Counted from the stretch's first letter, positions 17,675 through 27,311 are shown. The stretch: DNA of 64,000 nt from Pseudomonas sp. CFII64 (GCF_000416235.1 NZ_ATLO01000046.1:62001-126000), one strand, 5' to 3'. Made by a program: numbers and translations. The notes: generated by a model from the letters alone, not told the origin.

Positions 17675-18538
17675 ATGAACGCGACGGCACGTCATCAGCC
17701 TCCAGCTCCCGGCCGCAAGCCGGTGCCGCGTGGTGCCAGTCGCATGGTGGCCAAGGAACCGCTGTCGGTGCGTCTGCCGAAAGCGAATTTCGGTTTTCTC
17801 AAGGTGCTGTTCTGGCCGGTGATGCTGGTGGTCCTGGGCTTTGGTACGTATGAGGCAGCGCAACGCTTGCTGCCTTATGCCGACCGGCCGATCACCAGGA
17901 TCAACGTTCAGGGCGACCTGAGCTACATCAGTCAGCAGGCGGTGCAGCAGCGGATCGCGCCTTACGTGGCGGCGAGCTTCTTCACCATTGATCTGGCCGG
18001 CATGCGTTCGGAACTGGAACAGATGCCCTGGATCGCTCACGCCGAAGTGCGTCGCGTCTGGCCGGATCAAGTAGTGATCCGCCTTGAAGAACAGCTGCCG
18101 GTGGCGCGCTGGGGTGATGAAGCCTTGCTCAATAACCAGGGCCAGGCCTTTACCCCGCGCGAGCTGGCCAATTACGAACACCTTCCGCAGTTGTTTGGCC
18201 CGCAGCGGGCTCAACAGCAGGTGATGCAGCAGTACCAGGTTTTGAGTCAGATGTTGCGCCCGATGGGTTTCTCCATCGTCAGGCTGGAATTACGTGAACG
18301 TGGCAGCTGGTTTTTGACCACGGGCGCGGGCAGTGCCGGTCCCGGTATCGAGTTGTTGCTGGGACGCGACCACCTGGTGGAAAAAATGCGCCGCTTTATC
18401 GCCATTTACGAAAAAACGCTCAAAGAGCAGATCACGAATATTGCGCGCATCGACCTGCGCTATTCCAACGGCCTCGCCGTCGGATGGCGCGAGCCGGTAG
18501 CGACTCCGACGGACAAACCCGCCGTCGCGAAGAATTGA
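17675..18538 (+). CDS. ftsQ: Cell division protein FtsQ
   Basis: FtsQ is a bitopic inner-membrane protein that scaffolds FtsL and FtsB at the divisome. The 287-residue protein has a basic, proline-rich cytoplasmic tail (about residues 1-45), one transmembrane helix (about 47-66, LFWPVMLVVLGFGTYEA), a periplasmic POTRA domain starting at ITRINVQGDLSYIS, and the beta domain with WPDQVVIRLEEQLPVARWG. Length and topology are typical. The start is four bases beyond the ddlB stop, and ftsA follows after a 14-base gap. Confidence 0.95.
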   Translation: MNATARHQPPAPGRKPVPRGASRMVAKEPLSVRLPKANFGFLKVLFWPVMLVVLGFGTYEAAQRLLPYADRPITRINVQGDLSYISQQAVQQRIAPYVAASFFTIDLAGMRSELEQMPWIAHAEVRRVWPDQVVIRLEEQLPVARWGDEALLNNQGQAFTPRELANYEHLPQLFGPQRAQQQVMQQYQVLSQMLRPMGFSIVRLELRERGSWFLTTGAGSAGPGIELLLGRDHLVEKMRRFIAIYEKTLKEQITNIARIDLRYSNGLAVGWREPVATPTDKPAVAKN

Positions 18539-18552
18539 TAAGAGGCAGGACC

Positions 18553-19812
18553 ATGGCAAACGTGCAAAGCGGCAAAATGATCGTTGGCTTGGATATCGGT
18601 ACCTCCAAGGTGGTGGCACTGGTAGGCGAAGTCGCGGCCGATGGCACGCTGGAAATCGTCGGTATCGGTACCCATCCGTCCCGCGGCCTGAAGAAAGGCG
18701 TGGTGGTGAATATCGAATCCACCGTGCAGTCGATCCAGCGCGCAGTGGAAGAGGCCCAGCTGATGGCCGGCTGCCGTATTCACTCGGCATTCGTCGGCGT
18801 GGCCGGCAGTCATATCCGCAGCCTGAATTCCCACGGCATCGTGGCGATTCGCGACCGTGAAGTCAGCTCTGCGGATCTGGAGCGAGTGCTCGACGCTGCC
18901 CAGGCCGTGGCGATTCCTGCCGACCAGCGCGTGCTGCACACCTTGCCGCAGGACTACGTGATCGATAACCAGGAAGGCGTCCGTGAGCCACTGGGTATGT
19001 CGGGCGTACGTCTGGAAGCCAAGGTCCACGTGGTGACCTGCGCCGTGAACGCTGCGCAGAACATCGAAAAATGCGTGCGTCGCTGCGGTCTGGAAATCGA
19101 CGACATCATTCTGGAGCAACTGGCTTCGGCGTACTCGGTACTCACCGATGACGAGAAAGAGCTGGGCGTGTGCCTGGTGGACATCGGCGGCGGTACTTCC
19201 GATGTCGCGATCTTTACCGAAGGCGCGATTCGTCACACTGCCGTGATCCCGATTGCCGGCGATCAGGTGACCAACGACATCGCCATGGCGCTGCGCACAC
19301 CGACGCAATACGCCGAAGAAATCAAGATTCGCTACGCCTGCGCCCTGGCCAAACTGGCTGGCGCTGGCGAGACCATCAAAGTGCCAAGCGTGGGCGATCG
19401 TCCACCGCGCGAACTGTCTCGTCAGGCACTGGCTGAAGTGGTCGAACCCCGCTACGACGAGCTGTTCACCCTGATTCAGGCTGAACTGCGTCGCAGCGGC
19501 TACGAAGATCTGATCCCGGCCGGCATCGTGCTGACCGGTGGTACCTCGAAGATGGAAGGCGCGGTCGAACTGGCCGAGGAAATCTTCCACATGCCGGTGC
19601 GCCTTGGCGTCCCGCATAGCGTCAAAGGGCTCGCCGATGTTGTGCGAAACCCCATTTATTCCACTGGTGTCGGGTTGTTGCTGTACGGGCTGCAAAAGCA
19701 GTCTGACGGTATTTCGCTTTCCGGCATCAGCAGTAGCGGTAATGGCTACGGAGATGAACCTAAGGCTCCAGTGCTTGAACGTATCAAGCGCTGGGTGCAG
19801 GGCAATTTCTAG
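18553..19812 (+). CDS. ftsA: Cell division protein FtsA
   Basis: FtsA is an actin-like ATPase that tethers FtsZ filaments to the inner membrane and recruits later divisome proteins. I start at the ATG at 18553 (MANVQSGKMIVGLDIGTSK), 419 residues, because AGAGGCAGGA stands just before it and the phosphate-1 motif GLDIGTSKV belongs near the N-terminus. The frame is open up to 18484 inside ftsQ. Visible actin-fold features are VDIGGGTSDVAIF near residue 215 and VLTGGTSKMEG near 327. The C-terminal amphipathic membrane-targeting helix reads LERIKRWVQGNF. Confidence 0.96.
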   Translation: MANVQSGKMIVGLDIGTSKVVALVGEVAADGTLEIVGIGTHPSRGLKKGVVVNIESTVQSIQRAVEEAQLMAGCRIHSAFVGVAGSHIRSLNSHGIVAIRDREVSSADLERVLDAAQAVAIPADQRVLHTLPQDYVIDNQEGVREPLGMSGVRLEAKVHVVTCAVNAAQNIEKCVRRCGLEIDDIILEQLASAYSVLTDDEKELGVCLVDIGGGTSDVAIFTEGAIRHTAVIPIAGDQVTNDIAMALRTPTQYAEEIKIRYACALAKLAGAGETIKVPSVGDRPPRELSRQALAEVVEPRYDELFTLIQAELRRSGYEDLIPAGIVLTGGTSKMEGAVELAEEIFHMPVRLGVPHSVKGLADVVRNPIYSTGVGLLLYGLQKQSDGISLSGISSSGNGYGDEPKAPVLERIKRWVQGNF

Positions 19813-19880
19813 GTTTCAAAAGCGGTAATGGCAGGCAGTGGGCACCAGGCACAAAACTAGAGAATGAAAGGAGAGGGAAA

Positions 19881-21068
19881 ATGTTCGAACTCGTAGACAA
19901 CGTCCCGCAAAGCCCGGTAATCAAAGTTATCGGCGTCGGCGGTGGTGGCGGCAACGCTGTCAACCACATGGTCAAGAGCAACATCGAAGGCGTGGAATTC
20001 ATCTGCGCCAACACCGATGCTCAGGCACTTAAAAACATTGGTGCGCGTACCATCCTGCAACTGGGGACGGGCGTGACCAAAGGGCTCGGCGCTGGCGCCA
20101 ACCCTGAAGTCGGCCGTCAGGCTGCACTGGAAGATCGTGAGCGCATTGCAGAAGTTCTGCAGGGCACCAACATGGTCTTCATCACCACGGGCATGGGCGG
20201 CGGTACCGGTACCGGTGCAGCGCCGATCATCGCTGAAGTGGCCAAGGAAATGGGCATCCTGACCGTTGCGGTCGTGACGCGTCCGTTCCCGTTCGAAGGC
20301 CGCAAGCGCATGCAGATCGCCGATGAAGGCATCCGCATGTTGTCCGAAAGCGTCGACTCGTTGATCACCATTCCCAACGAGAAGCTGCTGACCATCCTCG
20401 GTAAGGACGCCAGCCTGCTGTCGGCTTTCGCCAAGGCTGACGATGTACTGGCCGGTGCCGTTCGCGGTATCTCCGACATCATCAAGCGTCCGGGCATGAT
20501 CAACGTCGACTTTGCCGACGTACGTACCGTGATGAGCGAAATGGGTATGGCGATGATGGGCACTGGCTGCGCCAGCGGTCCGAACCGTGCACGTGAAGCG
20601 ACCGAAGCAGCCATTCGCAACCCGCTGCTCGAAGACGTGAACCTGCAAGGCGCACGCGGCATTCTGGTCAACATCACTGCCGGTCCTGACCTGTCTCTGG
20701 GTGAGTACTCGGACGTGGGTAGCATCATCGAAGCGTTCGCTTCCGAGCACGCCATGGTCAAGGTCGGTACTGTTATCGATCCGGACATGCGTGACGAGTT
20801 GCACGTGACTGTGGTTGCCACCGGCCTGGGCGCGAAAATCGAGAAGCCGATGAAGGTGATCGACAACACCCTGCAGACCACTCAGCAAGCCTCGGCTCAG
20901 CCTTCTGCGCGTCAGGAACTGCCGTCGGTGAACTACCGTGATCTGGACCGTCCTACCGTGATGCGCAATCAGGCTCACGCAGGCGCAACCGCAGCGGCGA
21001 AGATGAATCCGAACGATGACCTGGATTACCTGGACATCCCGGCTTTCCTGCGTCGTCAGGCTGATTGA
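19881..21068 (+). CDS. ftsZ: Cell division GTPase FtsZ
   Basis: FtsZ is the tubulin-like GTPase that forms the Z ring. The 395-residue protein has the nucleotide-binding GVGGGGGNAVNHM near residue 16, the tubulin signature GGGTGTGAAP near residue 106, the synergy-loop region with NVDFADVRTVM near 208, and a variable linker rich in Gln and Ala. The conserved C-terminal peptide LDYLDIPAFLRRQ binds FtsA and ZipA. The 68-base gap after ftsA contains a good Shine-Dalgarno sequence (GAAAGGAGAGGG, 19865-19876). Extra ftsZ promoters commonly lie inside ftsQ and ftsA; I cannot place them reliably. Confidence 0.98.
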   Translation: MFELVDNVPQSPVIKVIGVGGGGGNAVNHMVKSNIEGVEFICANTDAQALKNIGARTILQLGTGVTKGLGAGANPEVGRQAALEDRERIAEVLQGTNMVFITTGMGGGTGTGAAPIIAEVAKEMGILTVAVVTRPFPFEGRKRMQIADEGIRMLSESVDSLITIPNEKLLTILGKDASLLSAFAKADDVLAGAVRGISDIIKRPGMINVDFADVRTVMSEMGMAMMGTGCASGPNRAREATEAAIRNPLLEDVNLQGARGILVNITAGPDLSLGEYSDVGSIIEAFASEHAMVKVGTVIDPDMRDELHVTVVATGLGAKIEKPMKVIDNTLQTTQQASAQPSARQELPSVNYRDLDRPTVMRNQAHAGATAAAKMNPNDDLDYLDIPAFLRRQAD

Positions 21069-21180
21069 TGAAATGTATCAGGGGTATTAGGGTGATTGGT
21101 GTTCAGCAAAGGCCGGGTCTGCTATTATCGCCAGCCTTTGTTGATACCAGTTCGCAACTTGCGCTGAAGCGGCCAATGCC

Positions 21181-22092
21181 ATGATTAAACAACGCACCCT
21201 GAAAAATATCATCCGTGCCACAGGCGTCGGCCTGCACTCGGGGGAAAAGGTTTACCTGACTCTCAAGCCTGCTCCTGTGAATACCGGTATCGTGTTTGTC
21301 CGTGCTGACCTCGATCCCGTCGTGCAGATTGCTGCGCGGGCGGAAAATGTCGGTGACACCACCCTGTCGACCACTCTGGTCAAAGGTGATGTCAAAGTCG
21401 ACACGGTAGAACATTTGCTCTCGGCCATGGCTGGCCTGGGCATCGATAACGCCTACGTCGAACTCTCTGCCTCCGAAGTTCCAATCATGGACGGCAGCGC
21501 GGGACCCTTCGTATTCCTGATTCAATCGGCTGGCCTGGAAGAACAGGACGCGCCGAAGAAATTCATCCGTATCCTGCGTGAAGTGTCAGTGGAAGAGGGC
21601 GGTAAACGCGCTACTTTCGTGCCTTTTGAAGGATTCAAGGTCAGTTTCGAGATCGATTTTGATCACCCCGTCTTTCGCGACCGCACCCAAAGTGCAAGCG
21701 TGGACTTTTCCAGCACTTCCTTCGTAAAAGAAGTCAGCCGTGCCCGGACCTTCGGGTTCATGAGTGATATCGAGTACCTGCGCAAGCACAACCTCGCACT
21801 CGGCGGCAGTGTGGAAAATGCCATCGTGGTCGACAAGGATGGCGTACTGAACGAAGACGGCCTGCGGTACGAGGACGAATTCGTCAAACACAAGATTTTA
21901 GATGCAATCGGCGATCTCTACCTGCTGGGCAATAGCCTGATTGGTGAGTTCCGCGGCTTCAAATCGGGGCATGCTCTGAACAATCGTCTTTTACGCACGT
22001 TGATCGAGCAAAAAGATGCCTGGGAAGTCGTGACTTTCGAAGATGCCAGCACTGCACCGATTTCTTACATGCGTCCTGTAGCGGCCGTGTAA
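21181..22092 (+). CDS. lpxC: UDP-3-O-acyl-N-acetylglucosamine deacetylase LpxC
   Basis: LpxC is the zinc-dependent deacetylase that commits precursors to lipid A synthesis. The protein has 303 residues. The zinc ligands fall at His78 (VEHLLSAMAGLG), His237 and Asp241 (FVKHKILDAIGDL), which are the numbers I remember for P. aeruginosa LpxC, so the start at 21181 is secure. The gene is separated from ftsZ by 112 bases. A TATTAT -10-like hexamer at 21123-21128 may give it its own promoter, but no clear -35 is visible. A strong terminator follows at 22125. Confidence 0.97.
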   Translation: MIKQRTLKNIIRATGVGLHSGEKVYLTLKPAPVNTGIVFVRADLDPVVQIAARAENVGDTTLSTTLVKGDVKVDTVEHLLSAMAGLGIDNAYVELSASEVPIMDGSAGPFVFLIQSAGLEEQDAPKKFIRILREVSVEEGGKRATFVPFEGFKVSFEIDFDHPVFRDRTQSASVDFSSTSFVKEVSRARTFGFMSDIEYLRKHNLALGGSVENAIVVDKDGVLNEDGLRYEDEFVKHKILDAIGDLYLLGNSLIGEFRGFKSGHALNNRLLRTLIEQKDAWEVVTFEDASTAPISYMRPVAAV

Positions 22093-22124
22093 GGTCAGTT
22101 TTACTCTCTTTCCTTTTATTTTTT

Positions 22125-22152
22125 AAAGGCTGCCTTCGGGTGGCCTTTTTTT
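22125..22152 (+). terminator. Rho-independent terminator after lpxC
   Basis: AAAGGCTGCC (22125-22134), loop TTCG, GGTGGCCTTT (22139-22148): a 10-bp stem with two G-T pairs and a stable TTCG tetraloop, followed by a run of T. This is the 3' boundary of the dcw-lpxC transcription unit. Confidence 0.92.
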
Positions 22153-22180
22153 ATGTTTAAAACCAGCCTATCGACCACCG

Positions 22181-22283
22181 GTAGGAGGGGACTTGTCCCC
22201 GAATGCGATTTGACGGTCAAGGAGATTATCCAGGTGTAATCGTTGCCTGAGGCTCTGCCTTCGGGGACAAGTCCCCTCCTGCA
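22181..22283. repeat. REPIN: inverted REP pair, GGGGACTTGTCCCC class
   Basis: The left arm GTAGGAGGGGACTTGTCCCC starts at 22181. Its inverted counterpart (GGGGACAAGTCCCCTCCTGC) ends at about 22283, with about 57 bases between them. Each arm is itself palindromic. This is the REPIN arrangement typical of fluorescens-group pseudomonads, in the gap between the convergent lpxC and dciA. Confidence 0.8.
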
Positions 22284-22304
22284 GGTTCCTTGAAGAGCCG
22301 GGCG

Positions 22305-22760
22305 TCACTCTTTCGGCTTGGCATGCGCCGCCAACCGCTCCAGTGCTGCGCGCAGCTTTGGATCGGCGATGCCGTCGGCGGTGGCCTGGATGCTTTCGGC
22401 GGCCACGGTGGACAAGTCCATCGTATGCCCGGCAGCGCCTTGAGGGACGGTCGGTGGCTGGACCTTGAACAAAATGCGCGTGAGGCTGGCGAACTCATCG
22501 AATGCGACCAGTTGTCGCTGCAAGCGCTTCTGTTGATAACGCAGACGAGTGGCCCAGTGACCGTCGGTGACGATCAATAACAGGCTGCCTTCACGCCACG
22601 ACGCCACATGGCAATGCTCGCGCGCAGCCGGTTGCAGCTGGCTTTCCAGCAGCCGTTGCAGATGGCCAAGACGCTGAGCGTGATGAAATATGGCTTTGAG
22701 CGGCTTCGCTTCGCGCAGCAAGACAGCCGGTGCCCGAGCCGTGAGGGGACGAAATGCCAT
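22305..22760 (-). CDS. dciA: DciA-type protein (DUF721), replicative helicase operator
   Basis: A 151-residue DUF721 protein. DciA is the ancestral loader or operator of the replicative helicase DnaB in bacteria lacking DnaC, and was worked out partly in P. aeruginosa. Conserved features are the N-terminal basic region, then VASWREGSLLLIVTDGHWATRLRYQQKRL around residues 52-82, which is the KH-like core. The C-terminal third is variable and probably flexible. It is transcribed towards lpxC, with secA divergent on the other side. The identification rests on the DUF721 core and the conserved lpxC-dciA-secA neighbourhood. Confidence 0.78.
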   Translation of the reverse strand: MAFRPLTARAPAVLLREAKPLKAIFHHAQRLGHLQRLLESQLQPAAREHCHVASWREGSLLLIVTDGHWATRLRYQQKRLQRQLVAFDEFASLTRILFKVQPPTVPQGAAGHTMDLSTVAAESIQATADGIADPKLRAALERLAAHAKPKE

Positions 22761-23079
22761 GGAGATGCAACCTTGGGTGACAAGGCCGCCATGTTAGCAG
22801 AAATGCTTCTTCCCACCGCGTTCAGGGCGCTTTCGCGGCTTTTATATGCAAAATCAACGAGTAACTTCTGTTTAACTTCTGCCATTGATGGGTTGAAGTC
22901 CGGGAAAAAGCCCCTATCTAGAAACAGCCCCGTCACAGCGCTGTGCCAGCATCGTGGAATAACGCCACTTTCCTCACCACCGTTTCCGGGTAGAATGCTC
23001 GTTCGCATGCGGCCATAAGGGCTGCACGGGCGACTCACGGGGCCGCCCTCCATCCCTATGTGTGGAAGATCCTGTCGAT
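22761..23079. other. Intergenic region between dciA and secA
   Basis: About 320 bases between divergent genes. I see no supported gene and no SecM-like arrest peptide. A TAGAAT hexamer at 22991-22996 is a possible -10 for secA, without a convincing -35. A short direct repeat AACTTCTG occurs twice near 22864-22881. The 60 bases before secA are GC-rich (CACGGGGCCGCC) and could fold as a leader. Confidence 0.4.
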
Positions 23080-25818
23080 ATGTTTGCGCCTTTGTTAAAA
23101 AAACTTTTTGGAAGCAAGAACGAGCGTGAAGTCAAACGCATGCTCAAGACGGTGCAACTCGTCAATGCCTTCGAAGAGCAAATGGTGGCCCTTTCGGACG
23201 AGCAATTGCGTGCCAAGACCGAAGAGTTCAAGGCCCGCTTAGCCAAAGGTGAGACCCTCGATAAGCTCCTTCCTGAAGCTTTCGCAGTGGCTCGTGAAGC
23301 CGGCAAGCGCGTCATGGGCATGCGCCACTTCGATGTGCAGCTCATCGGTGGCATGACCCTGCACGAAGGCATGATTGCCGAAATGCGTACCGGTGAAGGC
23401 AAGACCCTGGTGGGTACGCTGGCGGTATACCTCAATGCGCTGTCCGGCAAGGGCGTGCACGTGGTTACCGTGAACGACTACCTGGCACGTCGAGATGCCA
23501 ACTGGATGCGCCCGCTGTACGAATTCCTCGGTCTGAGCGTAGGCATCGTCACGCCTTTCCAGCCGCCTGAAGAAAAGCGTGCCGCTTACGCCGCCGACAT
23601 CACTTACGGCACCAACAACGAATTCGGTTTCGATTACCTGCGCGACAACATGGCTTTCAGCATGGAAGACAAGTTCCAGCGCGAGCTGAACTTCTCGGTC
23701 ATCGACGAAGTGGACTCGATCCTCATCGACGAAGCCCGTACGCCGCTGATCATCTCCGGCCAGGCCGAAGACAGCTCCAAGCTGTACACCGAAATCAACC
23801 GTCTGATCCCGCAGCTCGAGCAACACATCGAGGAAGTGGAAGGCGAAGTCACCAAGGCTGGCCACTACACCGTTGACGAGAAAACCCGTCAGGTCGAGCT
23901 CAACGAAGCCGGTCACCAGTTCATCGAAGAAATGCTCACCGAAGTCGGCCTGCTGGCCGTCGGTGAAAGCCTGTACTCGGCACACAACCTGGGTCTGCTG
24001 ACTCACGTTTATGCCGGTCTGCGTGCGCATAAACTGTTCCATCGCAACGTGGAATACATCGTCCAGGACGGTCAGATCCTGTTGGTCGACGAGCACACCG
24101 GCCGTACCATGCCCGGTCGTCGCCTGTCCGAAGGCCTGCACCAGGCCATCGAAGCCAAGGAAAACCTGAACATTCAGGCCGAGAGCCAGACCCTGGCGTC
24201 GACCACGTTCCAGAACTACTTCCGTCTGTACAACAAACTGTCCGGCATGACCGGTACAGCCGACACCGAAGCGTTCGAATTCCACCAGATCTACACCTTG
24301 TCCGTCGTGGTCATCCCGCCGAACAAGCCGCTGGCGCGTAAAGACTTCAACGACCTGGTCTACCTGACCGCGGAAGAGAAGTACGCCGCGATCGTTACCG
24401 ACATCAAGGCCTGCATGGCCGAGAATCGTCCGGTGCTGGTCGGTACCGCGACCATCGAAACTTCCGAACACATGTCGAGCTTGCTCAACAAGGAAGGCAT
24501 CGAGCACAAGGTTCTGAACGCCAAGTTCCACGAAAAAGAAGCCGAGATCATTGCCCAGGCCGGTCGTCCGGGTGCGCTGACCATCGCCACCAACATGGCC
24601 GGTCGCGGTACCGACATCCTGTTGGGCGGTAACTGGGAAGTGGAAGTCGCTGCCCTGGAAAATCCAAGCCCGGAGCAGATCGCGCAGATCAAGGCCGACT
24701 GGCAGAAACGCCATCAGCAAGTGATCGAAGCGGGCGGCCTGCACGTGATCGCCTCCGAGCGTCACGAATCGCGTCGTATCGACAATCAGTTGCGGGGTCG
24801 TGCCGGTCGTCAGGGTGACACCGGTTCCAGCCGTTTCTACCTGTCCCTGGAAGACAGCCTGATGCGCATCTTCGCCTCTGATCGGGTGAAGAACTTCATG
24901 AAGGCTCTGGGCATGCAGTCCGGCGAAGCGATCGAGCACCGCATGGTGACCAACGCTATCGAAAAGGCGCAGCGCAAGGTTGAAGGTCGCAACTTCGATA
25001 TTCGTAAGCAACTGCTTGAGTTCGACGACGTTTCCAACGAGCAGCGTAAAGTGATCTACCACATGCGTAACAGCCTGCTGGCTGCGACGAACATTGGTGA
25101 CACCATCGCCGACTTCCGCCAGGACGTCCTCAACAGCCTGATCAGCCAGCACATTCCGCCGCAATCCCTGCCTGAACAGTGGGATGTCGCCGGTCTGGAG
25201 GCTGCGCTGGACAGCGATTTCGGCGTGAAACTGCCGGTTCAGCAATGGCTGGACGAAGACGATCACCTGCACGAAGAAACCCTGCGCGCGAAGATGCTCG
25301 AAGAACTGCTTTCTGCGTACAACGAGAAAGAAGAGCAGGCCAGTGCTGAAGCGCTGCGCTCCTTCGAGAAGCAGATTCTGCTGCGCGTGATAGACGATTT
25401 GTGGAAAGACCACCTGTCGACCATGGATCACCTGCGTCACGGCATCCATTTGCGCGGCTACGCCCAGAAGAACCCGAAACAGGAATACAAGCGCGAGTCG
25501 TTTACCCTGTTCCAGGAACTGCTGGACTCGATCAAGCGCGACACCATTCGTGTGCTGTCCCACGTCCAGGTTCGTCGCGAAGATCCGGAAGAAGAAGAGG
25601 CCCGCCTGCGTCGCGATGCCGAAGAGCTGGCGCAACGCATGCAGTTCGAACACGCCGAGGCACCGGGGCTGGATCAGCCGGAAGCATTGGTTGAAGAGGA
25701 CGCAGGTGTCGCCGTCGCCACCTTGCCGGTTCGTAACGACCAGAAGCAGGGTCGTAACGAGTTGTGCTGGTGTGGTTCGGGCAAGAAATACAAACATTGT
25801 CACGGCCAGATCAACTGA
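23080..25818 (+). CDS. secA: Preprotein translocase ATPase SecA
   Basis: SecA is the motor that drives unfolded preproteins through SecYEG. I start at the ATG at 23080 (MFAPLLKKLFGSKNEREVK), 912 residues, which matches the family N-terminus; the open frame 18 bases further upstream adds an unrelated peptide. Walker A is MRTGEGKTLVGT near residue 102, Walker B/DEAD-like IDEVDSILIDEAR near 208, and RGTDILLGGNW and QLRGRAGRQGD lie in the second nucleotide-binding fold. The C-terminal SEC-C zinc motif CWCGSGKKYKHCHG, which binds SecB, is complete. A strong terminator follows at 25845. Confidence 0.98.
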   Translation: MFAPLLKKLFGSKNEREVKRMLKTVQLVNAFEEQMVALSDEQLRAKTEEFKARLAKGETLDKLLPEAFAVAREAGKRVMGMRHFDVQLIGGMTLHEGMIAEMRTGEGKTLVGTLAVYLNALSGKGVHVVTVNDYLARRDANWMRPLYEFLGLSVGIVTPFQPPEEKRAAYAADITYGTNNEFGFDYLRDNMAFSMEDKFQRELNFSVIDEVDSILIDEARTPLIISGQAEDSSKLYTEINRLIPQLEQHIEEVEGEVTKAGHYTVDEKTRQVELNEAGHQFIEEMLTEVGLLAVGESLYSAHNLGLLTHVYAGLRAHKLFHRNVEYIVQDGQILLVDEHTGRTMPGRRLSEGLHQAIEAKENLNIQAESQTLASTTFQNYFRLYNKLSGMTGTADTEAFEFHQIYTLSVVVIPPNKPLARKDFNDLVYLTAEEKYAAIVTDIKACMAENRPVLVGTATIETSEHMSSLLNKEGIEHKVLNAKFHEKEAEIIAQAGRPGALTIATNMAGRGTDILLGGNWEVEVAALENPSPEQIAQIKADWQKRHQQVIEAGGLHVIASERHESRRIDNQLRGRAGRQGDTGSSRFYLSLEDSLMRIFASDRVKNFMKALGMQSGEAIEHRMVTNAIEKAQRKVEGRNFDIRKQLLEFDDVSNEQRKVIYHMRNSLLAATNIGDTIADFRQDVLNSLISQHIPPQSLPEQWDVAGLEAALDSDFGVKLPVQQWLDEDDHLHEETLRAKMLEELLSAYNEKEEQASAEALRSFEKQILLRVIDDLWKDHLSTMDHLRHGIHLRGYAQKNPKQEYKRESFTLFQELLDSIKRDTIRVLSHVQVRREDPEEEEARLRRDAEELAQRMQFEHAEAPGLDQPEALVEEDAGVAVATLPVRNDQKQGRNELCWCGSGKKYKHCHGQIN

Positions 25819-25844
25819 TTCCAGTGATCTGAACCCGTAATGCC

Positions 25845-25880
25845 AACGCCGCGACCGGCTCAGCCGTCGCGGCGTTTTTC
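25845..25880 (+). terminator. Rho-independent terminator after secA
   Basis: AACGCCGCGAC (25845-25855) pairs with GTCGCGGCGTT (about 25865-25875) around a GGCT/AGCC-containing loop, followed by TTTTT. It ends secA transcription 27 bases after the stop codon and 55 bases before the argJ start. Confidence 0.88.
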
Positions 25881-25935
25881 AATCGATTGCCGTACCGATG
25901 CGGGCGGCGCAGAACTCTTTCAAGGAGCGCACCTC

Positions 25936-27153
25936 ATGGCTGTTGGTCTTGGTCCTTTGCCGACATTGCACCCGGTTCCCGGTTTTGAACTGGGCATTTC
26001 CTCGGCCGGCATCAAGCGTCCGGGGCGCAAGGATGTCGTGGTCATGCGCTGTGCCGAAGGCTCCAGCGTTGCCGGTGTCTTCACCCTCAACGCGTTTTGC
26101 GCGGCTCCGGTCATTCTCGCCAAACAGCGCGCCCAGGGTGCTGTGCGTTATCTGTTGACCAACACCGGCAACGCCAACGCCGGCACCGGCGAGCCAGGCC
26201 TGGTCAATGCGGCGCGCACCTGCGCCAGGCTTGCCGAGCTGACCGGTGTCGATGCCAACGCAGTGCTGCCATTCTCCACCGGTGTGATCGGTGAGCCGCT
26301 GCCAGTGGAAAAAATCGAAGGCGCGCTGCAAGCCGCCCTCGATGATCTGTCTGTGGACAACTGGGCCGCGGCGGCGACCGGCATCATGACCACCGACACG
26401 CTGCCCAAGGGCGCGAGCCGCCAGTTCCAGATCGACGGCGTGACCGTCACAGTGACCGGCATCAGCAAGGGCGCAGGCATGATTCGGCCGAACATGGCGA
26501 CCATGCTGGGTTACATCGCCACTGACGCCAAGGTTGCGCAAAGCGTATTGCAGGACCTGATCCGCGACGGCGCCAACAAGTCGTTCAATCGCATCACCAT
26601 CGATGGCGATACCTCGACCAATGACTGCTGCATGCTGATCGCTACCGGTCAGGCTGATTTGCCGGAAGTCACCGAAGCCCGGGGCCCGCTGTTCGATGCG
26701 CTGAAAACAGCCGTATTCGACGTGTGCATGGAAGTCGCCCAGGCCATCGTGCGTGACGGCGAAGGCGCGACCAAGTTCGTGACCGTTGAAGTCAATGGCG
26801 GCGGCAATCATCAAGAGTGTCTGGATGTCGGTTATGCCGTGGCGCATTCGCCGCTGATCAAGACCGCGTTGTTCGCTTCCGACCCGAACTGGGGCCGCAT
26901 TCTGGCGGCAGTGGGCCGTGCTGGCGTGCCGGATCTGGATGTCAGCAAGATCGACGTGTTCCTTGGTTCGGTGTGCATCGCCAGCAAAGGCTGCCGCGCG
27001 ACCACTTACACCGAGGAGCAAGGTTCGGCGGTAATGGCCGAGGCCGAAATCACCATCCGCATCGAGCTGGGTCGCGGTCAGTGCAGCGAAACCATCTGGA
27101 CCACCGACCTGTCCCACGAATACGTGAAAATCAACGCGGAATACCGCACTTAA
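25936..27153 (+). CDS. argJ: Bifunctional ornithine acetyltransferase / N-acetylglutamate synthase ArgJ
   Basis: ArgJ transfers the acetyl group of N-acetylornithine to glutamate, recycling acetate in arginine synthesis; bifunctional forms also use acetyl-CoA. The 405-residue proenzyme begins MAVGLGPLPTLHPVPGFELG at 25936, with CAAGGAGCG just upstream; the open frame before this crosses the secA terminator and is not coding. Self-cleavage should occur before the Thr in KGAGMIRPNMATMLGYIATDA (near residue 190), giving alpha and beta chains. GDTSTNDCC and DPNWGRILAAVGRAG are further family motifs. The C-terminus ends in the usual Tyr-rich EYVKINAEYRT. Confidence 0.96.
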   Translation: MAVGLGPLPTLHPVPGFELGISSAGIKRPGRKDVVVMRCAEGSSVAGVFTLNAFCAAPVILAKQRAQGAVRYLLTNTGNANAGTGEPGLVNAARTCARLAELTGVDANAVLPFSTGVIGEPLPVEKIEGALQAALDDLSVDNWAAAATGIMTTDTLPKGASRQFQIDGVTVTVTGISKGAGMIRPNMATMLGYIATDAKVAQSVLQDLIRDGANKSFNRITIDGDTSTNDCCMLIATGQADLPEVTEARGPLFDALKTAVFDVCMEVAQAIVRDGEGATKFVTVEVNGGGNHQECLDVGYAVAHSPLIKTALFASDPNWGRILAAVGRAGVPDLDVSKIDVFLGSVCIASKGCRATTYTEEQGSAVMAEAEITIRIELGRGQCSETIWTTDLSHEYVKINAEYRT

Positions 27154-27184
27154 GTTGTTGATGGTCTGATCCGCCTGGATCCTT

Positions 27185-27273
27185 GTGGGACCGGCTTTAG
27201 CCGGGAAAGCGGCATTGCAGACGGTAAAAATGCGTCGAATACACCGGCCTCTTCCCGGCTAAAGCCAGTCCCA
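27185..27273. repeat. REPIN: inverted REP pair, GGCTTTAGCCGGGA class
   Basis: GTGGGACCGGCTTTAGCCGG begins at 27185, and the inverted partner (CCCGGCTAAAGCCAGTCCCA) ends near 27273. About 40 bases separate the arms. The element fills most of the argJ-GST gap. Confidence 0.8.
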
Positions 27274-27311
27274 CTGGATTTGTACAGGCCCACTCCCTCT
27301 GGAGAATACCC

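Noticed and set aside
22761..23079. A SecM-type arrest peptide upstream of secA
   Set aside because: No signal-peptide ORF and no arrest-like C-terminus in any frame on the plus strand before secA.
23239..25803. 854-codon minus-strand open frame opposite secA
   Set aside because: secA is complete and unmistakable on the plus strand. The antisense peptide has no domain and is an effect of strong codon bias.
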